From positions 2,069,501 through 2,133,500 of the forward strand of contig NZ_CP106753.1 of NCBI RefSeq assembly GCF_025642115.1: 64,000 nt of DNA. Direction: 5' to 3'. The first letter of the stretch is position 1; every line of letters begins with the position of its first letter. A program made the position numbers and the translations under genes. Under the pieces are notes generated by a model. That model had not been told where the DNA came from. It was given only the letters and a program-made list of their open reading frames with translations, and made no database searches. This DNA comes from Chitiniphilus purpureus (GTDB taxonomy: Bacteria; Pseudomonadota; Gammaproteobacteria; Burkholderiales; Chitinibacteraceae). Below, one piece after another: positions 1 through 9,092 of this stretch.

Positions 1-1950
1 CAGCCGGACCTGGTGACCCAGTACAGCTACCAGGTGTCGCTGCAGCCCAGCGCGGTGAGCGGCACCGCCACCCGCCAGGAGGCGGCCTGGGAGCGCGACG
101 CGGTGGCCGAGCCCACCTCGTACCATGCGCGCACGCTGGACGACGCGGGCGAGCTGCCGTTCCGCCAGTACAAGATCTACCAGTACGGCTGCAGCCAGGA
201 TGAGCTGCAGGAATTCGCCGGCCGCACGCAGCTGGCGCTCTCGGGCGCGGGCAGCCAGCTCTCCGGTGCCAGCACCTGCCCGTTCCTGCGCGTGGGCCAT
301 CGGTTCGAGGTCAGCGGCGATCCGTGGGACGGCAACCCCGACCCGGTGCGTCCCACGCTGGCCGACCAGCCCTTCGTGCTCACCATGGTCAAGCACGAGG
401 CCAGCCTGGATGGCGGTTACCAGAACCAGTTCCAGGCCATCGACGCGGCCGGGCTGCTCGCGCCGTTCTCGATCGCCGACACCCAGCAGGGCGCGGTGCT
501 GGCCGTGGTGGTGCCACCGCCACCGCCGCCGGACTGGCGCTACTACGACAAGCACGTCTACACCCCCGACACCGCCACCATGCTTGATCACGAGGGCGAC
601 CAGCGCCAGCTGAAGGCGATCGGGGTATACGTGCGCTTCACCACCGACGAGGCGGACGACACAGCGGCACGGGTCTGGGTCAAGCTCGCCCCGCATATGC
701 AGACCGTGCCCGAATACGGCGTGACCGTGACCGTGGCGCGCGCGCAGGACGAATCCGAGCTGCCCGAAGTGCAGAGCATCGTGCAGAGCAACGGCACGCA
801 GGTGATCATGCCCTCGGGCTGGACCGCGAGCAGCCACGTGGGCAACAGCTACGGCACGAGCTACGGCGACGGCAAGCGCATCACCTTCGGCGCCAGCTCG
901 CGTTACGACCTGGGCAATGCAGTCAACCTCGTCACTGCCGCCTATGCACGCGGCGTGTTCCGCGACGCGAACTACGCGCAGGGCGGCAGCTACGGCTACA
1001 GCACGTCCGAACAAGCCGCCGACGGCATGCTCAGCGAATCGTGGTCGTTCGGTTGCGGCTATGGCAACAGCTGGGCCAAGGAAAGCAAGAATTTCTCCGC
1101 CACTGGCCGCAGTTTCAACCACACGGTGCGCGGCAAATACGATACCGGCCTGCAGCTGGACGAGGCCAGCTACCCCGACGCGGCGGGGGCCGTGGACGCC
1201 AATGTGGTCGAAACCTTTGGCAACACCTGGGTCAAGAGCACCCAGATCGGCAACAGCACCGCCAACAACACCATGATCGGCAACAGCGATGCCACGTCGA
1301 TCACCATCGGCGATTCGCTGTCGGCGGCCGTGCAGGTAGGCAATACCGTCAACGCGCACATCATGACGGGCATCGCCAGCAACACCAGCTTGCATAACAT
1401 CGATCGCAATGCCTCGGTCACCGCCATGACCGACAGCCTCAGCGCGGTAGGCGTATCCATCAGTGCCGGCATGGTGGGGATGACCCGGAACACCAGCCTC
1501 ACCGGCATGGCCGAAAGCATCAACATCACCGGCAGCAACCAGAGCATGTCGATGACCGGCTCGCAGCAGAGCATATCGGCCAACGGCAGCGTCACCAGCA
1601 TGGAAGCCACCGGCATGGTCACCAGCATGAGCATGACCGGGATGCGCACCGGCACCAGCATGACCGGCATGGTCAACGACACCAGCATGACCGGGGTGAC
1701 GACCAGCACCAGCATGGTGGGCAGTACCACCAGCGTGAGCATGGTGGGCATGAGCACTTCGATGAGCATGGTTGCCGACAGCTCTTCGGTCAGTCTGGCC
1801 GGCAACAGCGTCTCGGCGAACATCGTCAACAACCAAATCAGCGCCGACTGCTTTCTCGCCGGTGCGGTGGGCGGCGTGGACCAGCGCGCCAAGTGCACGC
1901 TGGAACAAATCATCGTCGAAGTCATGTCCAGCGTCCGGTTGATCATGTGA
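1..1950 (+). CDS. vgrG: T6SS spike protein VgrG, 5' end missing
   Basis: The frame is open from the first base, so the N-terminus lies outside the window; 649 residues are present. VgrG trimers cap the Hcp tube and puncture target cells. The first ~150 residues look like the end of the gp27-like region. An OB-fold (gp5-like) segment follows around residues 195-290. From about residue 405 the sequence turns into short Ser/Thr/Met/Gly/Asn-rich units (GNS, MTGM, TSMSM patterns), as expected for an extended beta-helix needle. The DUF2169, pentapeptide, DUF3540 and DUF4150 genes directly downstream are typical VgrG loading partners. The family call is firm; the exact length is unknown because of truncation. 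No C-terminal enzymatic domain is visible. Confidence 0.85.
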   Translation, partial: QPDLVTQYSYQVSLQPSAVSGTATRQEAAWERDAVAEPTSYHARTLDDAGELPFRQYKIYQYGCSQDELQEFAGRTQLALSGAGSQLSGASTCPFLRVGHRFEVSGDPWDGNPDPVRPTLADQPFVLTMVKHEASLDGGYQNQFQAIDAAGLLAPFSIADTQQGAVLAVVVPPPPPPDWRYYDKHVYTPDTATMLDHEGDQRQLKAIGVYVRFTTDEADDTAARVWVKLAPHMQTVPEYGVTVTVARAQDESELPEVQSIVQSNGTQVIMPSGWTASSHVGNSYGTSYGDGKRITFGASSRYDLGNAVNLVTAAYARGVFRDANYAQGGSYGYSTSEQAADGMLSESWSFGCGYGNSWAKESKNFSATGRSFNHTVRGKYDTGLQLDEASYPDAAGAVDANVVETFGNTWVKSTQIGNSTANNTMIGNSDATSITIGDSLSAAVQVGNTVNAHIMTGIASNTSLHNIDRNASVTAMTDSLSAVGVSISAGMVGMTRNTSLTGMAESINITGSNQSMSMTGSQQSISANGSVTSMEATGMVTSMSMTGMRTGTSMTGMVNDTSMTGVTTSTSMVGSTTSVSMVGMSTSMSMVADSSSVSLAGNSVSANIVNNQISADCFLAGAVGGVDQRAKCTLEQIIVEVMSSVRLIM

Positions 1951-2091
1951 GGGGAAGAGGATGATGAATGTCGCTCACCATCGATACCCCCGGCCCTCCG
2001 CCTTGACGGCGGGAGGGGGCGAGTCAAGCGCCTGGGCCGTCGCGGGTATCGCTGCCACGGCCAACTGCACCGTGGTTCCGGGGTTCACCCC

Positions 2092-4737
2092 ATGAAAATC
2101 GTCAAACCGCTCACCCTCGGCGTCCTGCATCGCCCCTATGCCATCGGCGCACGCCAGCGCTTTGCCGTGACGGCGCTGGGCTTTTTCCGTCTGGGGGCCG
2201 ACAACCCGCGCTTTCTGCCGGAGAACCTGCAATGGCCGCTGGCATTGCCGGCGTTGCCACCGCTGCAGCCGCTGGACGAAGCGTGGCCCAAGCCGCGGGC
2301 GGAAGTGCTGCTGGGGGGCGCGGCCTTTGCTCCCGCGGGTATTCCGGTGGCGCGCATGGCAGTGCGCCTGGCCTGCGCCGGTGTGGACAAAACCCTGGCG
2401 GTTCTGGGCGAGCGCGACTGGTATTACGGCCTCGTGCCTTGGTTCAACATCGGCGAGCCTGCGCCATTCGCGCGCATGCCACTGGGCTGGGAGCGCGCCT
2501 TTGGCGGCCCGGACCACCCGGGCAATCCGCTGGGCCGGGGTTATCGGCCCAACCCGGTGGCCGGCTTCATCGGGCAGAACCGGGGTGCCATGCCCAACCT
2601 GGAATACCCTGGACAGCCGGTGCGTGGGCATGGGCGCCGGTTGGAACCTGCCGGCTTCGGCCCGCTGGACGTGCGCTGGGCGCCGCGCAGCAAGCAAACC
2701 GGCACCTACAAAGCCCGCTGGCTGGAGCGGGAAGCGCCTGGGCTGGCCAGTGATATTGATCCTGAATTCTTTATGCGTGCACCGCTGGACCAGCGCTTGC
2801 CGGCCTATCTGCAAGGCGGCGAGGCGTATCGGCTGGAAGGGCTGCATCCCGGACAGGCCGTGATCGAAGGCGGCTTGCCGTCGCTGACCGTGCGCGCCTT
2901 CGTGCAGCGGGTGGGGCAGGAACCCGGGCAGGCCGAGGAAGTGCCGTTGGCGTGCGATACGGTCTGGTTCTTCCCGGAGCATCTGCTGGGGTTGATGGTA
3001 TGGCACGGTGACGTGGCCAATGCCGATGCCGACGGCCTGGACATCGCTGCCGTCATGGTGGGCTACGAGGCCGCGCACGACCGGCGCGCGTTGGAGCACT
3101 ACCGCCAGGTGCTGGCGCTGCGGACCGACCTGGCCACTGCGGCGCTGCACGCGCTGGACGAATCGCAGCTTGCCGCTTCCTACACGCCGACGGTGGCTGC
3201 GCAGCACGCGGTGCAGGATGCCGCCGAGCGCGCCGCCGACCAGGCGCGCCGTCAGGCCGTGCTCGATGAGATGGACGCTGAATTCTGGGCGGAATCCGGT
3301 CTGCCGCGCCCGGCCGACCATCAGCCGCCGCGAGCGCCGGAGCCGGTATTGCCCAGCCCCAGCAAGCGCCAGCTGGCTGACAGCGACTTCGACCTGGTGG
3401 CGCTGGAGCGGGCCGCCCGATCGCTGGCGGCCCAGGCCGAGGCGATGCACGCCGAGTTGGCTGCCGCCCAGACCGAACTGCCGCCAGCACCCGCACCCGA
3501 TCCGCTGGCCGAGCGCGAAGCGGTGTATGCCCGCGCCAGCATGCCCGCGGCCGACCTGGTGCGCGACCGTGAGCCACCAGTGGATGCCGACAGCGCGGCC
3601 TTGGCCGGGGCCCTGGAGGCCGCCATCGCGGCGGGTGCGCCGCTCTCGCCCGAGCAGGTGGCGCAGGCCCGGGCCGCCCAAGCCGGCGTCGCCGCACAAC
3701 GCCGCGCCGCCCGCCGCGCGGCGCCGCAACCCACGGTGGCGCCGTTGCCCCCCGAGTCATCGGCTTGGCTTGGTGGCCTGGTGCGTGAGTGGCTGCGTGG
3801 CGGCGCGGTGTTGGCGGGGCGCGACCTGGCCGGCATCGACCTGTCGGGGGCCGACCTGTCGGGGGCCGACCTGCGTGAGGTGCTGTTCGAACACGCCCAC
3901 CTGAGCGGTACCGATTTCAGAGGTGCGGATCTGCGCGGCGCGGTATTTACCGCTGCCACGCTGGAGGGCGCGGATTTCAGCGGGGCCAGGCTGGACGGGG
4001 CCAATTTCAGCGCCAGCCGTGGCGGTGCGGTGTTCCGCCAGGCCTCGCTACGGCAAGTGACTGCGCTGCAGGCCGTGTGGCACGGCGCCGATCTGACCGG
4101 CGCCACGTTGCAAGGCTGCATCGCTGCCGGCATCGACCTTTCCGGCGCGCGGCTCGATGGGGCCGTGGTGGCCGATGCGCTGCTGACCCAGGCCAAGGCC
4201 GAAGGCAGCCGCTGGCGCGGTGCGCAGCTGAACAAGGCAGTGTTGCTGCAAGCGCAGTTGGCTGGCGCCGACTTCGCCGGAGCCTCGCTGGTGAAAGTGG
4301 TGCTGCTGGATGCGGTGTTGGCAGGCAGCGCATGGCAGGGCGCCACACTCGACGGTTGCGCGCTGGGTGGCAAGGCCGACTGGCAAGGTGCACGGCTAGG
4401 CGGGATCAACGCCGCCAGATGCGGTTGGCACGGCGCCAATCTGGCGGGTGCCGACTTCACCGGCGCTCGCGTGATCGGCTGCGAGCTGGGCGAGTGCGAT
4501 CTGGCCGATGCCACACTGGCCGATGCAGTATTCGCGCGCTCGTTGCTGATGCGGGCGCGGCTGGCCCGCGCCAACGCACTGCGCGCCGATTTCTTCCAGG
4601 CGCTGTTGCGTGGCGCCGACCTGCGTGGCGCCGATCTGCGCGGGGCCAACCTGGTGCAGGCCGATTGCTCCGGGGCATTGGTGGAAGGAGCCCGGTTCGA
4701 CGGCGTGCGCCTGGAAGCGAATAGGAGGGTGGCATGA
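2092..4737 (+). CDS. DUF2169 T6SS adaptor with pentapeptide-repeat C-terminus
   Basis: The 881-residue protein has two parts. Residues 1 to ~330 match the DUF2169 family seen beside VgrG and PAAR genes, including the typical N-terminus MKIVKPLTLGVLHRPY. Residues ~570-878 are pentapeptide repeats (A[DN]LxG/F pattern), which fold as a right-handed quadrilateral beta-helix. The Ala/Pro/Glu-rich stretch between them is probably a flexible linker. DUF2169 proteins are thought to help mount effectors or tips on VgrG; that role is inferred from context. No strong ribosome site precedes the ATG, but the family N-terminus supports it. The stop overlaps the next ATG. Confidence 0.8.
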   Translation: MKIVKPLTLGVLHRPYAIGARQRFAVTALGFFRLGADNPRFLPENLQWPLALPALPPLQPLDEAWPKPRAEVLLGGAAFAPAGIPVARMAVRLACAGVDKTLAVLGERDWYYGLVPWFNIGEPAPFARMPLGWERAFGGPDHPGNPLGRGYRPNPVAGFIGQNRGAMPNLEYPGQPVRGHGRRLEPAGFGPLDVRWAPRSKQTGTYKARWLEREAPGLASDIDPEFFMRAPLDQRLPAYLQGGEAYRLEGLHPGQAVIEGGLPSLTVRAFVQRVGQEPGQAEEVPLACDTVWFFPEHLLGLMVWHGDVANADADGLDIAAVMVGYEAAHDRRALEHYRQVLALRTDLATAALHALDESQLAASYTPTVAAQHAVQDAAERAADQARRQAVLDEMDAEFWAESGLPRPADHQPPRAPEPVLPSPSKRQLADSDFDLVALERAARSLAAQAEAMHAELAAAQTELPPAPAPDPLAEREAVYARASMPAADLVRDREPPVDADSAALAGALEAAIAAGAPLSPEQVAQARAAQAGVAAQRRAARRAAPQPTVAPLPPESSAWLGGLVREWLRGGAVLAGRDLAGIDLSGADLSGADLREVLFEHAHLSGTDFRGADLRGAVFTAATLEGADFSGARLDGANFSASRGGAVFRQASLRQVTALQAVWHGADLTGATLQGCIAAGIDLSGARLDGAVVADALLTQAKAEGSRWRGAQLNKAVLLQAQLAGADFAGASLVKVVLLDAVLAGSAWQGATLDGCALGGKADWQGARLGGINAARCGWHGANLAGADFTGARVIGCELGECDLADATLADAVFARSLLMRARLARANALRADFFQALLRGADLRGADLRGANLVQADCSGALVEGARFDGVRLEANRRVA

Positions 4738-4958
4738 GAGAGGGGATTTTTGTGGCGGGTGCCACGGTGGGTGCTGCAACTGCGTTGAGCCCGGTTGGCG
4801 TCTGCGGCGCAGCGTTGGATGGCCTCAGCCGCTGTGCGGGCGGGTTTGTTTCTTCTGCGCACGGCGTTTTCGCCGTGGGCGCAACCGGCCTGGCGACCCC
4901 GCACCTCGTGCCCCAGGCACATGCCTGTCGCCCCGCCCAGGAGCCCTGCCATGACTGA
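4734..4958 (+). CDS. Small Gly/Ala-rich protein inside the T6SS adaptor operon
   Basis: A 74-residue ORF begins with an ATG overlapping the stop of the DUF2169 gene by 4 bases. It ends 8 bases inside the start of the next pentapeptide gene. Such overlaps on both sides suggest translational coupling and argue that it is a real gene. The product is rich in Gly, Ala and Val with several Cys, has one weakly hydrophobic N-terminal stretch, and matches no family I recognise. It could also be a shadow of the true intergenic leader, because the alternative N-terminal extension of the next gene uses the same DNA. Confidence 0.45.
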   Translation: MREGIFVAGATVGAATALSPVGVCGAALDGLSRCAGGFVSSAHGVFAVGATGLATPHLVPQAHACRPAQEPCHD

Positions 4959-6024
4959 CCTCTGGGCCACCTTTGACAAGGCGCGGCGCCTGAGCCGCGC
5001 CATCGCTGAAGCCGACCTGACCGGGCTGGATGCGCGCGGCCGCTCGCTGGCGCAGCTGACTTTCCACCGCGTAAGCCTGGCCGGAGCCAATCTGGCCGGG
5101 GCCGATCTGTCGCAGACGCAGTTCATCGACTGCGACCTTTCCGGGGTCGATTTTGCCCAGGCCACGCTGCACGCCACCCAGTTTCTGCAATGCCGGCTGC
5201 CGCATACCCGCTGGGCCGGTGGCGAGCTGGTGTCGTGGATGCAGTGTGCCGCGCCCTACAGCCAATGGCGCGCCGCAGCCCTGACCACCAGCGTGTGGAT
5301 GCAGTGCGATCTGAGCGGCGCCGATTTCGGCGGTGCGCGGCTGAATCGCTGTGTACTGCTGGGCGGGCGGTCCGATGGTCTGCGCCTGAACGACGCGCGC
5401 CTGGATCAGGTGGCGCTCCAGGATCTGGACCTCGCGCCGGTCGATCTGTCCGGGCTGGATGCCGATGCTTCGGTCCTGATCGGAGCCAACCTGGCCGGCA
5501 AAGCACTGGCCGGCATCCGCTTGGCGCGCTGCACCTTGCAAGAGGCCGATTTCACGGAGGCTGATCTTTCCGGTGCGGTATTGGCCGGTGCCAACTGTCA
5601 TCGCGCGCGCTTTGTCGGTACCCGGCTGCCGCGGTTGGCGGGGGCAGGGGCGCTGATGCTGGCGGCCCAGTGGCAGGGGGTGGATGCGCGTGGCGCCGAC
5701 TTCTCCGGCGCGGTGTTCCAGGAGGCCGCGCTGGCCGACTGCCTGCTGGACGACGCTCTCCTGCCGAAGACGGCCTGGCGTCAGGCGCGGTTGGCGCGGG
5801 TGTCGTTTACCGGCTGCGATCTGACCTTTGCCGGCTTCGACCATGCCCAGGGCGACACGCTGGATTTCAGCCGGGCGCGGTTGGATCACGCCAGCCTGCA
5901 CAACGCCGCTTTTGTCCGGGTGGCTTGGCAGGGCGCGCGGCGTGCTGGCCTGCGCGGTACCGACGAATTCCTGCTCGCCGCCGAGGCCGGTCTGCTGGCC
6001 GTGCCGCGTGCCGCCGCGAGTTGA
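4951..6024 (+). CDS. Pentapeptide-repeat protein of the T6SS cluster
   Basis: The 357-residue protein consists almost entirely of pentapeptide repeats (patterns such as ANLAGADL and FTEADLSGA), predicted to form a quadrilateral beta-helix. The ATG at 4951 has an AGGAG site at ~4939-4943. The frame is open upstream to 4795, but that extension is low-complexity and not repeat-like, so the shorter form is preferred. It is the second pentapeptide protein in a row after the DUF2169 fusion. It probably acts as a structural adaptor or scaffold for the spike rather than as an enzyme; this is inferred from gene order. Confidence 0.75.
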   Translation: MTDLWATFDKARRLSRAIAEADLTGLDARGRSLAQLTFHRVSLAGANLAGADLSQTQFIDCDLSGVDFAQATLHATQFLQCRLPHTRWAGGELVSWMQCAAPYSQWRAAALTTSVWMQCDLSGADFGGARLNRCVLLGGRSDGLRLNDARLDQVALQDLDLAPVDLSGLDADASVLIGANLAGKALAGIRLARCTLQEADFTEADLSGAVLAGANCHRARFVGTRLPRLAGAGALMLAAQWQGVDARGADFSGAVFQEAALADCLLDDALLPKTAWRQARLARVSFTGCDLTFAGFDHAQGDTLDFSRARLDHASLHNAAFVRVAWQGARRAGLRGTDEFLLAAEAGLLAVPRAAAS

Positions 6025-6059
6025 AGGTGATGACCAAGATGAGACACGCAGGAGAGACC

Positions 6060-6611
6060 ATGATGCGACTCGAAGACACCCCGGCGGCCCAGACCGTCGC
6101 CACTCCACAGTGGAGCGACGCACGCATTGCGGTCGCGCTCGACGATGGCCGCTTCCTGCTGCATGACGGCCGCATCGCCCAGCAGGCGCCATCGTGCCTG
6201 GTGCAACCGCAGGCGGGCGACCGGGCGCTGGTGGTCGGCTGCGCCGATGGCGACAGCTTCATCGTGCATCTGCTGGCGCGTACCCATGACGAAGCCGTGC
6301 TCAGCGTGCATGGCGCCAGTGCGCTGTCGCTCAGCCAGGCGCGGATCGCGCTCAACGCCAGCGATAGCGTCAAGGTGCGCGCGCTGGGCGAGCTGCATCT
6401 GAATGCCGCCACCGGCGGCATGCATCTGAACAGCCGCAACCTGTTCATCGGCGTGACCGAGACGCTGATCGAGCAGACCCGCCACCGCATCGCCCGCGCC
6501 GAGCACTACCTGCTGACTGTGCGCGACCTGCTGCGCCTGCATGGCAAACAGACGCTGCTGACGGCGGAAAAGGATGTGAAGGTGGATGCAGACCGGATCA
6601 GCGTCGGATGA
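6060..6611 (+). CDS. DUF3540 family T6SS accessory protein
   Basis: The 183-residue protein resembles DUF3540 proteins found between pentapeptide/DUF2169 and DUF4150 genes in T6SS clusters. The middle (residues ~60-130) has alternating hydrophobic strands consistent with a small beta-rich domain. The C-terminus ends in a KDVKVDADRISVG strand typical of gp5/VgrG-like needle ends. An AGGAGA site 5 bases before the ATG at 6060 supports this start over the in-frame ATGs at 6030 and 6039. Function is inferred as part of tip assembly. Confidence 0.7.
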   Translation: MMRLEDTPAAQTVATPQWSDARIAVALDDGRFLLHDGRIAQQAPSCLVQPQAGDRALVVGCADGDSFIVHLLARTHDEAVLSVHGASALSLSQARIALNASDSVKVRALGELHLNAATGGMHLNSRNLFIGVTETLIEQTRHRIARAEHYLLTVRDLLRLHGKQTLLTAEKDVKVDADRISVG

Positions 6612-6692
6612 GCGACAGCCCACGCAATGGCAGGCGGCCAGCCTCTCTTTTTTCTGTAACGCAAGCGTGCCAACGCAGCACAGGACCAGACC

Positions 6693-7091
6693 ATGTTTGC
6701 CAATAACAGCCTCGGTGTCATGAATTTCGCCTTTCCCGACGTGTGCAAGGTACCCACGCCGGTGGGACCGATTCCACTGCCGTTTCCCAACATCGCCTTG
6801 TCCACCATGCACGTGCCGTCGGTGTTCAACGTGCTGTTCGGCTGCGGGCTGGCGGAAAACCTGCTCACCCAGGGCACGGTGAGCAACGGCGACGAGCCGG
6901 GCGTGGCGACCGGCTTGATTTCCAACGTCGTGGTCGGCCCGGATCGGCAAGTGCTCGGCAGTTTCAAAATGCTGGTCGGCGGCGTATTCGCCAATCGCCT
7001 GACTTCGCTTTCGCTGCAGAACGGCATGCTGCCGAACACGGCGGGTATGTCGATCACGCCGGCGCAGTTCCGCGTGATCCTGCTCGGGTGA
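6693..7091 (+). CDS. PAAR-like tip protein (DUF4150)
   Basis: The 132-residue protein has the DUF4150 pattern: an N-terminal FANNSLGVMNFAFPDVCK stretch, then 'PTPVGPIPLPFPN', then a PAAR-like beta-rich core. PAAR proteins form the sharp cone at the end of the VgrG spike and can carry effectors. No toxin domain is fused here, so any cargo must be separate. It sits between the DUF3540 gene and tssJ. Confidence 0.8.
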   Translation: MFANNSLGVMNFAFPDVCKVPTPVGPIPLPFPNIALSTMHVPSVFNVLFGCGLAENLLTQGTVSNGDEPGVATGLISNVVVGPDRQVLGSFKMLVGGVFANRLTSLSLQNGMLPNTAGMSITPAQFRVILLG

Positions 7092-7099
7092 GGGAGGGC

Positions 7100-7609
7100 A
7101 TGATGAGCATGGCATCCGTCAGCGCGTCCAGCGCCTCGCGCCTTGCGGCGCTGGTATCTATCACCGTGCTGCTCGCCAGCTGCGGCACCGTCGCCACGGT
7201 CAAGAAATGGGTCTACGGCGATCCGCCGCGCACCGAGGTGCGGGCGCTGCGGGTGCTGGCGGAGGTGGACGCCAACGGCAACAGCGCCACCGCGCTTGAC
7301 GTGGTGCTGGTCTACAGCGCCAACGCGCTCGCCATGCTGCCCAGGACCGGGCCGGACTGGTTTGCGCAAAAAGGTGCGCTGCTGGCCGCGCTCGGCCCGG
7401 ACATCGACGTGGTGCCGCTGCAGCTGCCACCCGCCCTGGTCGTCGACCCGGTGCCGCTGCCGGGACGCTACCGGCGCGCCGTCGGCGTCTACGCCTTTCC
7501 CAACTACCTTGCCCCGGCCGGGCAGGCGGCGATCAACCTGACCGCCTACCGCCGTCCCACCCTGCGGCTGCGCGCGAACGACATCGCAGCCAGCGATGAC
7601 GCCTCCTGA
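7100..7609 (+). CDS. tssJ: T6SS outer-membrane lipoprotein TssJ
   Basis: The 169-residue precursor has a hydrophobic signal (residues ~12-27) ending in the lipobox LLASC, so Cys28 should be lipidated. The remainder resembles TssJ/VasD, which anchors the TssJLM membrane complex to the outer membrane. Order is tssJ-tssK-tssL-tssM, as in many clusters. An AGGGAGG site lies just before the ATG at 7100. The end comes ten bases before the tssK ATG, which suggests co-translation. Confidence 0.85.
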   Translation: MMSMASVSASSASRLAALVSITVLLASCGTVATVKKWVYGDPPRTEVRALRVLAEVDANGNSATALDVVLVYSANALAMLPRTGPDWFAQKGALLAALGPDIDVVPLQLPPALVVDPVPLPGRYRRAVGVYAFPNYLAPAGQAAINLTAYRRPTLRLRANDIAASDDAS

Positions 7610-7619
7610 GGAAACACGC

Positions 7620-9050
7620 ATGGACATCCCCGCCCCCCTGCCCGACGCGCTGCAATGGTCTGAGGGCCTGCTGCTCTCGCCGCAGCATCTGCAGCAGCAC
7701 GATATCTACCTGCATCAGCAGCTCACTCACCGGCTGTTGTGCCAGAACCGGCACTTCTGGGGCATCCGCGAGCTGCGGCTGGACCAGGCGCGCATCGGTG
7801 CCGGCGTGCTCGCGGTCGAATACCTCGACTGCCTGCTGCCGGACGGGCTGGCGGTGCGCTATGCCGCGGGCTACGGCCAGGGCCGGCTGGAGATCGACCT
7901 GAAGGCGCAGCTGGAGCAGCGCGGTGAACCGGTGCGGGTATGGCTGGCGGTGCCGGTACGCGGCGCCACCGCCGCCGCACAGGGCAGCGCCGTGCAGCGT
8001 TTCGACGCGGTGCCGGGCGAGCTGATGGCCGACGAGAACACCGGCGAGGGCGAGATCGAAGTCCACCGGTTGCGTCCGCGCCTGCGGCTGATCGCCGACA
8101 AGAGCCTGCCGCCCAGCTACGTGGGCTGCCCGGTGGCGGAACTGTGCAGCGAGCGCGGGCTGATCCGCCTCACCCGCTACCATCCGCCGCTGCTGCGCAT
8201 GGGCGCGAGCGGCTTTCTGAACGAGCTGGGGCTCGATGCCCGGCTGCGGCTTCTGACACTGCAGGTATGGAGCAAAGTGCGTCTGCTCGCCGGCGGGCGC
8301 AGCGATGCGGCGCAGGAAGAGGCGCTGTCGGACGAGGAGCGGCGCTGCCTCGTCGTCGCGCGCCAGCTGGCGCAGCCGCTGCCGGCGCTGGAGGTGGCGG
8401 TGGCCGGCGGCGATACCCATCCGCACGCGTTGTACGGTGCGCTGATGCCGCTCCTGGGTGCGGCGGCGGGCATCGGCAACAACCCGGTGCCGCCGGTGCC
8501 CGAACCCTATCAGCACCTCGATTGCGTGGCGCAGTTCGAGCAGGCGATCGCCTTCATCGAAGCCAAGCTCGCGCTGATCGACACCCAGTACGACAGCGAC
8601 GCCTTCGAGCAGGTGGGCGAGGCCGAGTTCGTCAAGACGCTGCCCGAGCGCGGCGGCGAAGTGCTGATCGAACTGAAGCCGCGCGCCGGGCAGACGTTGA
8701 CGGGGCTGGCGCACTGGCTCACCGAGTGCCGCATCGGCAGCGAGGAACTGATGCCGCTGCTGTATGCACGCCGGCTGCCTGGTGCCGCGGTGCGCGCGCT
8801 GTCGCGCTCCGAGATCGTGATGCGCAAGCTGCGTCCCGGCGGTGCGTTCTTCGTGGTGCAGAACCAGGAACTGGAGGTGAATGACAAGCTGGTGCAGGCC
8901 TACCTGCCCGGACGCCGGCTGAAGATCGCCGGGCTGCGCAGTGGCGATGCGCCGGCGGCCATCCTGCTGTATCGCAACAAGCACGAGGGCGGGGATGAGG
9001 CGCAGGCCATCCCGACGGTGATCGACGTGCTGGAGCCGCACCATGGCTGA
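7620..9050 (+). CDS. tssK: T6SS baseplate-membrane connector TssK
   Basis: The 476-residue protein begins with the TssK hallmark 'WSEGLLLSPQHLQQHD' and continues with the expected beta-rich N-terminal and helical middle parts. TssK is a cytoplasmic trimer linking the baseplate to TssL/TssM. A GAGGA site lies upstream of the ATG at 7620. A longer in-frame start at 7596 exists but would overlap the end of tssJ without a better ribosome site. Confidence 0.9.
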   Translation: MDIPAPLPDALQWSEGLLLSPQHLQQHDIYLHQQLTHRLLCQNRHFWGIRELRLDQARIGAGVLAVEYLDCLLPDGLAVRYAAGYGQGRLEIDLKAQLEQRGEPVRVWLAVPVRGATAAAQGSAVQRFDAVPGELMADENTGEGEIEVHRLRPRLRLIADKSLPPSYVGCPVAELCSERGLIRLTRYHPPLLRMGASGFLNELGLDARLRLLTLQVWSKVRLLAGGRSDAAQEEALSDEERRCLVVARQLAQPLPALEVAVAGGDTHPHALYGALMPLLGAAAGIGNNPVPPVPEPYQHLDCVAQFEQAIAFIEAKLALIDTQYDSDAFEQVGEAEFVKTLPERGGEVLIELKPRAGQTLTGLAHWLTECRIGSEELMPLLYARRLPGAAVRALSRSEIVMRKLRPGGAFFVVQNQELEVNDKLVQAYLPGRRLKIAGLRSGDAPAAILLYRNKHEGGDEAQAIPTVIDVLEPHHG

Positions 9051-9092
9051 GTGCGTTGCAATGCGGCGCCGCACGCCGGCAGGACGGCGAGC

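Noticed and set aside
3321..5177. 618-codon minus-strand frame rich in Ser and Ala
   Set aside because: Antisense reading of the pentapeptide repeats. Apparent repeats in it are the complement of A-D-L codons.
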